Positions 1 through 10,351 of a stretch of DNA of 64,000 bases are shown here, one piece after another. The stretch comes from Erigeron canadensis (lineage: Eukaryota; Streptophyta; Magnoliopsida; Asterales; Asteraceae): positions 13,268,001 through 13,332,000 of the forward strand of contig NC_057764.1 in the NCBI RefSeq assembly GCF_010389155.1, given 5' to 3'. Every line of letters starts with the position of its first letter. The first letter of the stretch is position 1. The translations under genes were made by a program, and so were the position numbers. Under the pieces are notes generated by a model, which made no database searches, had not been told where the DNA came from, and worked only from the letters and a program-made list of their open reading frames with translations.

Positions 1-2558
1 TTAGTAAAGTCAAAGCTGGGTCAATTTCGGTCAAACTAGGGAAAAGACTAAACAAAACCCTAAAATTCCTAACCCCAACCCCCACTTTCTCATTTCACCT
101 CTCCTTCTCACACACTCTCCCCTCTTCTTTTCTCTCCCAACCGTCCCCCTCCCTCTCTCTCCCTTTCTCAGCCGCCACCCACAAACCACCACCATCCTTC
201 ACGAACCACCACTACTATTCATCTTTTTCTTCATTTTCTTATAAGATTTTGGTAAGTTTCGAATGAATCTACGATTGTTCAATAATAAGAATCGGTTTTG
301 TATATAGATGGGGTTATATATATATACGAATTTATATATATGTATATATGGGTATATTTTCGGTTATGCATATGTTTATATATATATATAGATTCGAGTT
401 TTTGGCAAAATATATATATATAAATCGGTTTTTGCCTTCTTCCTCATCTCAAAAACCGAAATCTTTACATATTTTATAGATCTATTTATATTTTCGGTTA
501 TATGTTTCTACATATATTTGAAGATCCGAAAATCTCACATATTCTTATACAAACCGGATGTATATATGTATGTATATATATATAGATCCGAAATCTTGAC
601 AAAAATGTATATATATATGTTTCGGTTATGTGTATATAGGCTTGATTTGGTCCGAAATTCATTGAACCCGAAATCTATAGATTCAAGATCTATAGACCCG
701 AAAACTTTTGGAAATTCGAAATCCTTCAAGACCCGAAAACTATCTAGATCCGAAAAGTATAGTCCGGAATCTTTGAATCCGAAAACAATTGGATTCGAAA
801 TCTCTTGGTTCGAAAACTATTGTTGTTGATTAAGTTTGATGTTTGTATTATGATTCGGTTATTGTTCATATGTATAAATCGGCTCTTGTTCTTCCTCCTT
901 TCTTAAATCCAAACTTTTGGTATATTATATATGTATTGGATCCGAAAGGTTTTATAGTTATAAGATTTTAGAGTTTTGTTGGTTGTTTTCGGTTAGATCT
1001 AGCTTAGATTCGATCTAAAAACTTGATTTTGGACTTGAAATTGTGTTGTAACTTGTTCATTGTAACCGAAACTAGTTTTGTTCTTGATTATGGTTCGGTC
1101 AACGCCGGTCAAACCGGCCGGAATATATATTTTTTTAGTTTCAAAAATTGATTGGGTTATGAAATGGTGTTTAGATCTAAGAGTGGTTGAAATTTTTGGT
1201 TCGGTCAAACTTGCTCAACGGCGGCTAATTGATAAGGATTAGGGTTTGGAAGTTATAATTGTTAATTTTGGTCAAAAATTAAAATAAGATTGACAAGGTC
1301 AAACAAAGTCAGGCATTCTTGGTCAAAGTCAGATTTGGGTTTATAATTGAATTCAAATTGCCGTAATATTGAAGTTAATACGGACATATGTATATATATA
1401 TATATATGTCTAAGGACTAATGTAATATGGACATTTGGATATATATATAAGTATATACGGATTAATTTGGAATGGACAAATGACTAAATTAATAATAATA
1501 TATGTACATACATATAAATATAAAGACTAATGGATTTCTAAAGACTACGTAAATTATACATTGATATAATAATAATCAATGACTTATTGGACTTAATATA
1601 TTTTATAATGACGTTGTTACGAAGACTTGACGGGATATAAACAATGAAATGTGACATTATTTAACGAACTATTTATTTGGACAAGACATAATGGCATTTC
1701 CTAAGACACTAGTATAGGACATGGACGTGTGCAATTAAGTAAGTACTTACTGGGTGACTTGTGGACAGTGTAGGACTTTCGGACAGTTAGTGTACGTGCT
1801 TCAAATGTAATTGACTACTCGTGTTCCTGTTCGTTGATATAGGATATTTATACTTGTGCTGCTTTCAGGTGAGTTTCGTAGCCCCTCTTTTACAAGTTTT
1901 GGGGTGGAAAGTATACTTATTTTCAAACAGTTTTTTCGATTTCTGTTTTATGTTCAATATTGAGCCTGTGCGTATAGAGTTACTTGTGCCATTGACGTGC
2001 TTTGATCTTGTTGTATGTGTGTGATTATGTGTTTGTTTGTTGTGCTTTGGATGTATTTATTGTATGAGTTGAGACTTGAGACTTGAGACTTGAGACTTTG
2101 GACTAAGGCAGGTACCGTAAGGCCGGACTGTGAGACATTGAGGCATTTGGACTTATTATGACGTAACTCTGCTCGTTATATATTGAACTATTACTTGTTT
2201 AGACTTAAAAGAATCGACAAAAGACTTATTTCTTTTAATAGACTTTTGACATAAAACCTACAAACTCACCAACCTTTGTATTGACACGTTTTAGTATACT
2301 TTTCAGGTGCTCAGGTTAATCAGGGATAAAGATTGCTATGCTAGACTGGACTTCGGAGATTAGTGCTCCTTAACTATTTTCAGACTTTAAGGCTACATGC
2401 CTTGGATTATTTCTTTATGGACTTGGTTGTAATAAGTTATTTTTGCACTGTTATGACTTTGAACTCATGTTTTTGGGAATATATTTATTATATTCTATTT
2501 TATTTAGCAGTATCTATGTAATTCCATGTCATGTTTCCGCCAACGGTGGGGTGTTACA
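1..2558 (+). repeat. Tekay-type Gypsy LTR (T1), left end outside the window
   Basis: The right end (GGTGTTACA at 2550-2558, preceded by ATGTTTCCGCCAACGGTGG) is the reverse complement of the LTR edges at 32229, 39420 and 59216. The body shares their TATA-rich blocks, scattered CCGAAA motifs and GGTCAA motifs. The pyrimidine-rich stretch at about 85-180 resembles a transcribed leader. No primer-binding site follows position 2558; Copia-1 gag follows at once. This is therefore the 3' LTR of a plus-strand element lying to the left, or a solo LTR. Short ORFs inside it have no recognisable product. The target duplication cannot be tested because the other flank is outside the window. Confidence 0.88.
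2071..2098 (+). repeat. Tandem heptamer GAGACTT, 4 units, in T1 LTR
   Basis: Four consecutive copies of GAGACTT are visible. The equivalent positions in T2 (about 39787-39870) and T3 (about 59646-59790) hold AAGTCTC-type repeats in different numbers and with interruptions, so this is a length-variable tract within the Tekay LTR family. Confidence 0.85.
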
Positions 2559-5500
2559 ATGAATCCTTCAAACTCAATGAACATCAAGTACTAAACAAAG
2601 CTTCATCAAACAAAATGCCAGAAGTTGTATCTTCTGATCCTTTGGCATTGATTGTTGAAAAGAAGGTTTCTGAAGCTCTTAAAAGGCAAATGGTAGTTGT
2701 TTCTTCATCTGATGAGGAGGGAGATGATATGATGGCTACAAGAGATGGTGTCTCAGATGAACTATATCAAGCTCTTGCTGCGGTAACTAAGAATTTCAAG
2801 AAAAAGTTCTACAAAGCGAGGCCTACAAATAACAATCTCTGCACTTCTTCAACAAGTGCATTTCCCAAGAAGGAACACTATCATTCCAAGAATTATGAAC
2901 AAGGTGAATCAACTGGATCAAAGCATGTTGAAAAGAAAGAAGGCTATGAGAAACAAGTTGTTGAGAAGAGTAAAGCATCTGACAAAAAGTGCTACAGTTG
3001 TGGTATTCCTGGTCATTTTGCTATTGATTGCAAACAACCTCGTAAGTGGAACTATGAGTACTACAAGCAGAAGATGTTATTAGCCAAGCAAGTGGAAGCT
3101 GGTCATGCATTGCTTGCTGAAGATGAAAAATGGCTATTGCTCTCAGATGATGAAGATGAAGATCTTTCTGCTAACGTTTGCTTTATGGCGAGGTTGGCCA
3201 AGAACAAAGCTTTTGAGGCTGAAAGCACTGGTGATGAGTACCCTGATGATGGGGTAAATCTAAACTCTACTCTTTCATTAGTTAGACATAAAGAGTCACT
3301 TAAGTTAGCTCTATCTAACTTGACAACTCATAGTAAGACCTTTAGCCAACAAAAACAAAAATTTGCAAAATAGTATTTCATTATCTAAAAGTGAATTTTC
3401 TAAACTTCTTGAAGAATATTCAAAATTACTTTTTGATCATCATACTATTAAACAAGACTTTCAATCATATAAAGAAAGGATGTTGGTTAAAGAATGTGAG
3501 TTGAATGTCTCTCCTGATTCTAAGTTAATAGAAAAATGTCTTAATCTTGAAAAGACCATTCAAGATCTTGGAAAAGCCAATCAAGATCTTAAAATTCAAA
3601 AGACCAATGAATGACTTCGAGCAAATTCTAGTTAAATGGATGTTGATATTCTCAATAAGAAGCTTCACCAAGCTAAACCAAACAACGTTGAACTCAAAAG
3701 GAAGATTTCTGACTTAAATCATACTTGTTTTTTAAAAGGCGTTGAGATTGGAAATCTTGAAAAACAAGTTGAGGAATTTAAAAAGAATATACTTTTCTAT
3801 CAAGAGAAGTTATATAAAGTTGAACAAAACCCTCTCTTGGATTTCACTGTCTATTTTAACAAGTCAAAAATTGCAAAAGATGATCTTCTTCTCGGGTTGG
3901 GATTTGAGAATATCACACCATTGCAAAAAGCCAAGGATGAAATAGAACCTTTGTATGATGAAAAATTTCTTCGACTAGGTATGGTACAACAATTTATTCG
4001 TCCATTGGATAACGAATTTGAGACCGATGAAGTTGAGAAACCTAAAGATGAATTTTTGGTTAATTACGATGCTCTAAATGCCTCTTACAAAACAAAAGAA
4101 ACTTCAAATTTTAAATTGGAAGAAATTGCATCGAATTTTCAAAACCAAGAATCTGTTAGTCCTTCACCTAAACCTACTAAAATGTATATTCCATCAACAT
4201 TTTTGGAAAAACAAATAGAAGGTTTACAACAAAAGGTGGATTCTCAACAAGTCATTGATCATCTCAAGTCTCAAAATCAAAGTTCAGAGGATAAATTAAT
4301 TATTGTAGATACCAAGAAAGTTTGTATGAATGTTTCTACTCAAACTGACCTAAGTGCTTCATTAGACCATTCTACCCAGACTACTTGTGTTTCATCTACA
4401 AATTCCTCCACTCAGACCTTGACTGATTCTCTTGAATGTTCATGTCAAAATGCTGCTACTGTTATAGCTAATAATTATGTGCAATCTGATTTATCTAATG
4501 ACGAACTTGCACATAGTTTATTTTTGATATGGTACTTCTATAAGTTTTTCAATTGTGATACTCTTGATGAGTTAGTTGTTCACCCTAAGCTTAGTGCTAG
4601 TATAGGTGTTGATACTTCTACTCAAATTTCTTGTAAGACAAAAGATGTGTCAGTTCAAGTCGACCAAATTCCTGAGACTACCCATGATGTGAAGTTGGAA
4701 ACTAAGATTCCTGATTTTTCAAAACTTTCTTCAGTGAAACTTTTCACAAAAGATGATTTTGATAAATTCATGGAGGGAGAATATGTTTTTGATTCTGAAA
4801 CTGAGAAAAAGATTGAATCTACCAAAATCAAGGTTGAAACAAAAGAAGAATTTCAAAAACCATTTTCCAAAGTTCCAACTTCATATTATTTAAAGAAACG
4901 AGTTATTTTCAAACTCGTCAAGAATGAACCAAAGACCATCACAAAAACCATTAAGTTAGAAACAAAGTGTTCTACCCCGGATAAGCATGTCAAAACCAAA
5001 CAAGTTGAGACCATTCCCAAAATCAAGTACAACAAAGTGAAACTTCTGAAAATCAATGCAAATGTTTCTTCGTCTAACTCTCAATCTAGTTCATTACCTA
5101 AAGTGTCTAAGTTTAGCTCAGTTTTGCTGACTAGGGATACTTCTAATGGTGCAACTAGGTATAGGGATAGATATGGATGGTTTTCTCATGATAAACCTAA
5201 GAAACAAGAAGTTTCCGCACCTCCAAAAGAGTCTAAAAGGATAAAAGTGCTTCAAAATCCTCATTCTAATCTTCTTAGTGTCAATTCAACAGGTGGAAAG
5301 AGCATAAATAGTGATACTAAATGGGTAGCTAAGTTGTTAGTACCTAAGTTCACTAATGTTGAGAAAAAGAAGAAAAGACAACGGAGAAAAGTTAGTAGTA
5401 AGAAGAAGCATGTTTCTGTTGAGTCAAACAATTTATCTTTTAAGTCCTCAGTGAAAAACAATGTTAATGGTGCCAAGGCTAGGCCTTGTGATGTTGTAAA

Positions 5501-5732
5501 CAATGTTAATTCTTGTTCTCGTGTGTATGGTTTGAATGCTGGTAGACATGTTACTTTTAATTCATTTGTGAATGTTCGTACTTTTTATCCAAATGTACTT
5601 ATTGATAATGTGCTTGTTAATGCTTATGTTGATTCTAAAGCATGTTTGAATGCAATTCCTAAGTTATATACCCTGCCTGTGTTAACTAACCACAAAGGAC
5701 CCGTCTTCAAGTGGGTACCTAAAGTCAGTTAA
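2559..5732 (+). pseudogene. gag: Copia-1 gag, N-terminus missing, frameshifted
   Basis: This is the nucleocapsid half of a SIRE-type Gag, which packages the RNA in cytoplasmic particles. Reading starts mid-gene at a segment matching Copia-2 gag; the ATG at 2531 lies inside the T1 LTR and is not the native start. A CCHC zinc knuckle (CYSCGIPGHFAIDC) lies at 2990-3031, flanked by acidic and lysine-rich stretches. The frame breaks near 3373 and there are stops near 3612-3635. The last 698 codons (3636-5732) are open and hold a predicted coiled coil at the start, several STQT-type motifs (4335-4665) and a basic Ser/Lys-rich tail ending in KWVPK followed by TAA. Confidence 0.85.
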
Positions 5733-5750
5733 ATTTCTTTGATTGCAGGA
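5730..5750 (+). other. gag/pol break with acceptor-like TTGCAG
   Basis: The gag frame ends with TAA at 5730-5732. The pol frame is +1 relative to gag and is closed by TGA at 5740-5742, just before TTGCAGG. The two frames do not overlap, so simple ribosomal frameshifting cannot join them. The pyrimidine-rich TTTCTTTGATTGCAG looks like a 3' splice site. Copia-2 has the same arrangement with the same 11-nt offset, and Copia-3 has a similar one near 29230. Splicing is an inference; no donor site was identified. Confidence 0.45.
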
Positions 5751-7612
5751 AATAACCATCTGTGTTTGGATACTCGATTCCGGGTGTTCAAAACACATGA
5801 CTGGCAATAAAGCATTGCTCAAGAACTTTATCGAACGATTCATGGGAACTGTTCGATTTGGGAACAACAATTTCGCTCCTATCTTAGGTTATGGAGACAT
5901 TGAACGCAATGGAATTGTCATCAAGAAAGTTCATTATGTTGAAGGATTAAGTCACAACTTGTTTAGTGTTGGACAATTCTGTGACAACAATCTTCAAGTT
6001 CTTTTTCAACAATCTCTTTGCAAAATCCAAACTCTTGATGGAGTTGACATTCTGTGTGGCGACCGCGATGATAACCTTTTTACTGTCAATCTTGATGATA
6101 ACCAACCAACCGACAATATTTGTCTCATTTCGAAAGCTACATCAAAGAATTCTTGGTTGTGGCATAGAAGGCTTTCTCACCTAAATTTTCCAACCATCAA
6201 TACTTTGGTCAACAAGCATCTTGTTGAAGGCTTGCCAGACTATAAGTATGAAAGTGAGCATGTTTGTCCTTCTTGTGCTGTTGGGAAGATTAAACGAGCT
6301 TCTCATAAATCTAAGAAATCTCCAAATTCATTAGCACATCTTCATTTGATTCACATGCATCTTTGTGGGCCGATGAAAGTACAAAGCCGAAATGGGAAGA
6401 AATACATCTTGGTTATTGTTGATGATTATTCAAGATATACTTGGGTCAAGTTTCTTGCATCCAAAGATGAAACAACTCAGATTTTGATTGACTTCATCAC
6501 TTCTACTCAAGTAAATCTTCAACTTCCAGTTCGTTACATCCGTTCGGATAACAGAACTGAGTTCAAAAATGTCGAATTTTATGAGTTTTGTAAATTCAAG
6601 GGCATTACTCACCAATTCTCTGCAGTTCGTACCCCACAACAAAACGGTGTCGTTGAAAGGAGAAATTGAACGCTAGTGGACGCTGTAAGAACAATGCTTG
6701 CTTATTCCAAGTTGCCTTCCAATATGTGGGCTGAAGCTGTTGACACTGCTTGTCACACTCAGAATCGGTCCATTGTCAATCAGCGTTTCGAGAAGACTCC
6801 TTATGAGGTTGTTAACAAACACAAACCCAACATTAATTATTTTCATATCTTTGGGTGTGTTTGTATTGCCTACCGAATCTACAATCGCCAGACAAATACA
6901 ATTCAAGAAACAATGAATGTTTGGTTTGATGAGATGTCGGGCATGCTCTGTGAACAAGAAAGTTCTACCAACAAATAATGATCCAAGTACTTCATCAAGG
7001 ACTTCTACTTTAGCATCTAAATTCAAGAAGTTTCCAACTCCAACAAGTGATGAGTTAGATATTCTTTTTGAAGAATTCTACAATTCTAAACCGATTCATG
7101 ATGAAGAACCTCAAGTCATCGTTGAACCAATTTAGACAAATAATCCAGTTCCTGACAACAATCATGAATCATCATCAACTTCTTCTGAGCAAGGTGCTAC
7201 ATCTTCTAGTAGTAGTTCTTCATCCTCTTCTAATGATTCTTCTTCACCACCCTCTCCTAATAATTCTTCTCAAGTGAATGTTCAAGAACAACCTACCCAG
7301 TTTATTCAAACTACCAATCCGATAAACAATCCAAATGTGTATGTGCCACTTGACTTCGATCATCCATCCTATGAGGAAGCTATTCTACCAAGCTATGATT
7401 CCATCTCTCAACAAAACTCAGGTTTTAATGATCATGATGTTGATGTTCAACAACAAGATCCTCTTCCTCATGATCGCAAATGGTCACGTATGCTGAAAAA
7501 TCATCTTACTGATCAAATTATTGGAGATCCACAGGCCAGAGTATCTACTCGTACTTCAGTAAACGAGTATCTACTCGAACTTCAGCAACGTCGAACCCAA
7601 AACTGTCTCTGA
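5743..7612 (+). pseudogene. pol: Copia-1 protease-integrase segment, broken
   Basis: The segment begins with an intact aspartic protease motif (WILDSGCSKHMTG) and continues into integrase: a zinc-binding H-H-C-C region (WHRRLSHLNF ... CPSCAVGK), then the catalytic core. The first catalytic Asp, expected in HMDLCGP as in Copia-2, is His here (6358-6360). The second motif reads SDNRTEF rather than SDNGTEF. The third is VERRN, followed directly by a stop (6667-6669). Near 6870 about 33 codons present in Copia-2 are missing, joining FGCVC to AYRIYN. The linker to RT (about 6976-7612) has further stops and shifts. This integrase cannot be active as it stands. Confidence 0.88.
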
Positions 7613-7643
7613 AGCTCTTTGTGATCCAGAGTGGGTTAAAGCT

Positions 7644-9122
7644 ATGCAAGAAGAACTTGCTCAATTTGAAAGACTGAAAGTATGGAGATTAGTTCCAAAT
7701 CCAAGGAAAAATGAACCTATTGGAACAAAGTGGATTTTCAAGAACAAGAAGGATGAGAATGGAGTAGTAGTAAGGAACAAAGCTCGACTAGTTGCAAAGG
7801 GTTATTGCCAACAACCTGGTGTTGACTTCGACGAAACTTTTGCTCCAGTTGCAAGAATGGAAACCATTCGGATTTTCTTAGCTTATGCCGCATTCCGAAA
7901 CTTCACTATGTTTCAAATGGATGTGAAGACAGCTTTCTTGAATGGTGAACTCAAAGAAGAAGTTTATGTTGAACAACCAGAAGGTTTTGTTAATTCTAGA
8001 AGGCCAAACCATGTCTATAGGTTAGACAAGGCTCTCTATGGTCTTAAGCAAGCACCTCGTGCATGGTATGATTCCTTAACTACTTTCTTGATTAGAGGTG
8101 GATTTACCAAAGGCACTATAGACCCTACCCTGTTCATTCGTAAACAAGGTAAACATGTTCTTCTTGTCCAAATATATGTTTATGACATTATCTTTGGGTC
8201 AACCAGTCAAACATTTTGTCGAAACTTTTCATCTCTAATGGTTAATTATTTTGAAATGAGCATGATTGGGGAAATGAACTACTTTTTGGGTTTTCAAATC
8301 AAACAATTTCTAAATGGTATTTTTATATCACAAGGTAAATACATTAATGATATGTTGAAAAAGTTTGATATGACTACATGTTCGTTAATTTCTACCCCAA
8401 TGGCTGCTCGAACAAATATTAATGCTGATAAAAATGGGAAACCATTTGACCAAAAGAGATATAGAAGTATGATTGGTTCGTTGTTGTATCTTACAGCATC
8501 TCGCCCAGATATTATGTTTGCAACATGTATGTGTGCTAGGTATCAAGCTGCCCCAACTGATTTACATTTTCAAGCTGTGAAACGAATATTTCGTTATCTG
8601 AAGGGTACACCCAATTTAGGTCTCTGGTATCCAAGGGATACTGGATTCAATCTAACTGCCTATTCAGATGCAGATCATGCAGGTTGTAAGCTTGATCGCA
8701 AGAGCACTTCTGGTACTTTACAATTTTTAGGTGATAAAATTGTGAGTTGGTCTTCCAAGAAACAGAATTGTGTGTCACTATCAATAGCTGAAGCTGAATA
8801 TGTGGCTGCGGCTAGTTGTTGTGCTCAAGTGTTATGGGTGAAGATGCAACTAACTGATTATGGTCTGAAATATGATCATATCCCTATCTATTGTGACTCT
8901 CAAAGTGTCATTGCTATTGCAGTCAACTCAGTAAACCACTCTCGATCAAAGCATATAGATGTGAGATATCATTTTCTCAAAGATCATATTGAGAAAGGTG
9001 ACATCGAGCTCTACTTTGTGGGAACTGACTATCAGCTTGCAGATTTGTTCACCAAACCATTGGACGAAAAGAGGTTTAATTTTCTTATCTCCAAGCTTGG
9101 CATGTTAAATCTTGAACCTTAA
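7644..9122 (+). pseudogene. pol: Copia-1 reverse transcriptase-RNase H, long ORF with dead RT motif
   Basis: An uninterrupted 492-codon frame covers the Copia RT and RNase H domains. RT starts at about WRLVPNP with [18 protein letters not shown] and the first catalytic region [11 protein letters not shown]. The core box, YVDD in Copia-2 and Copia-3, reads YVYD at 8175-8186, so one of the paired metal-binding Asp residues is Tyr. RNase H follows with [15 protein letters not shown] and the terminal [16 protein letters not shown] region, ending in a TAA just after LGMLNLEP. Length and ending are normal for the lineage. A single substitution thus disables an otherwise intact gene. Confidence 0.93.
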
Positions 9123-10346
9123 CTTATTTTGTTCTTAAAAATTTGAAAAGACAAAAATCAAATACAAAAATATAAAATTTTAAAAATTAACAAAAAGATT
9201 TTCTCTATTTTTTTTTCTTTTTAAAGTGGTTTACATATACTATGTATGTAACCCGTGCTTCATTGATTTATTTATATCTCAGTGGCTTATACATACTCTG
9301 TGTATAACCCGTTCTTAAAAGTTTTTATTTATTTCCAAAAAGTATTATTTTTTTTCCGTCAAAATATTCTTTCACTCTCAATTCTTGATATGAGAAGCGA
9401 AGGATTGAAAGCCTTAGTGTACTCCCTAGTTGTCTCATCTTGAACAATTGATTGAGTTAAATGTGCTTAAATGTTTTAGTTTGCATCCAACTTGTTGATG
9501 TAAGATGCGAAAGATCGAATGCCTTTGTGTACTCCCTAGTATTCTTACTATGAACATAGTTGTTGAAGCAAAAATTTTGTGTTTCCAAAAACTTTTTTTT
9601 GTTCACTTTACCCTGTCAAATTTTTCTGTATATATCACAACAAAGATTTTATATTTCACAAAAACCAATTTTTGCTCTACCTTTCTATGAAAAACATTTT
9701 GATATACCTTTATATAGATTAAGGGGGAGTTTGTGATCAAAAATTTCAAAACTTCAAATGTGTTTTCAAATCTTTTCATACACACGTTTGATGATTTTCA
9801 AATGACTTTTCATCAATTGAAGTTCGTTGATTAGTTTGCACTTGATCGATTCGTTCACTCCATGAACCTCATCATCACCGATGATTTCTAACCCCAGAGT
9901 ATTCAATTCTTTCATTAGATTGTAAGGGTATTTTGAGTGATGATGATTTCGTGCAAATAGGATGGAGGGAGTAAAGTTGAAAAGTGAGAGGTTATGGTGA
10001 TATGTTGTGAGAAAAGGGTTAAAAGAAATGATACCCTTCCCTAAATTTCTCAAATAGCCGGGTAAAACAAATTTCTATTGGATGTCATTTGTTGATATCT
10101 TGATAAAGACTTCATGGACCCAGTGAAGCGATGCACATCTTTACCTAACCACTCAAGTGTTTCTTAACAAATACTTGTTTCATTTCTCAGGGAGATTTTC
10201 ACATTTCTATTGAATCTTCATTTGGAAGATGTTGATATTGAAAAAGGGAGACATTCTGCTCCAGTCCCCGACTTCATTTGATCACGTTGTGTCTAGAGCT
10301 ATCGTGCTTGATCATTCATTTGATCATTTTCATTTTCTTAAGACAC
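9123..10346 (+). other. Copia-1 3' noncoding region with purine tract
   Basis: AT-rich noncoding sequence follows pol. A polypurine tract (AAGGGGGAGTTT) lies at 9721-9732. It resembles a plus-strand priming site, but comparison with Copia-2 shows the real 3' LTR lies much further on, so this is an internal copy. Two near-repeats carrying the phrase GTACTCCCTAGT sit at about 9419-9440 and 9528-9545. Similarity with the Copia-2 3' region (43978 down to about 42700) continues to AAGACACA at 10340-10347 and then stops. Confidence 0.75.
9766..10053 (-). CDS. Antisense ORF in Copia-1 3' region, unknown product
   Basis: A 95-codon ORF runs opposite to the element's own genes. Copia-2 holds the matching antisense ORF at 42939-43232. 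They share the core NLGKGIISFNPFL, the central FTPSILFAR and the stretch GDDEVHGV; their ends differ. Many differences between them change amino acids, so protein-level selection is not evident. I recognise no domain. It could be an extra antisense gene of the kind described in some plant Gypsy lineages, a captured fragment, or chance. Confidence 0.3.
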   Translation of the reverse strand: MRNLGKGIISFNPFLTTYHHNLSLFNFTPSILFARNHHHSKYPYNLMKELNTLGLEIIGDDEVHGVNESIKCKLINELQLMKSHLKIIKRVYEKI

Positions 10347-10351
10347 AAATG

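Larger units (their letters stand above)
2559..10346 (+). mobile_element. Copia-1: SIRE/Maximus-like Copia element, truncated at both ends
   Basis: The order gag, protease, integrase, RT, RNase H is that of Ty1/Copia. The very long coiled-coil gag tail, the GGGGGAG purine tracts and the long 3' region are typical of the SIRE lineage. The 5' side is cut by the T1 LTR inside gag. The 3' side stops at about 10346, where similarity to Copia-2 ends inside the 3' noncoding region and a minus-strand Copia-3 region begins. Neither LTR is present. Similarity to Copia-2 is high throughout the coding part, so the two are members of one subfamily, whereas Copia-3 is more divergent. Confidence 0.9.

Noticed and set aside
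518..829. ORF of about 100 codons in the T1 LTR, and similar ORFs at 33151-33596 and 41104-41703
   Set aside because: Low-complexity TATA/CCGAAA translation; not conserved in frame between LTR copies.
2531..2558. ATG at 2531 as start of a 280-codon gag protein
   Set aside because: The first nine codons lie in the end of the T1 LTR; comparison with Copia-2 shows gag is entered mid-gene at the insertion point.
9732..10346. Start of the Copia-1 3' LTR at TGTGATC after the purine tract
   Set aside because: The matching region in Copia-2 continues through noncoding DNA to the real LTR at 30629-30938, which has a target duplication and begins TGTTAG.
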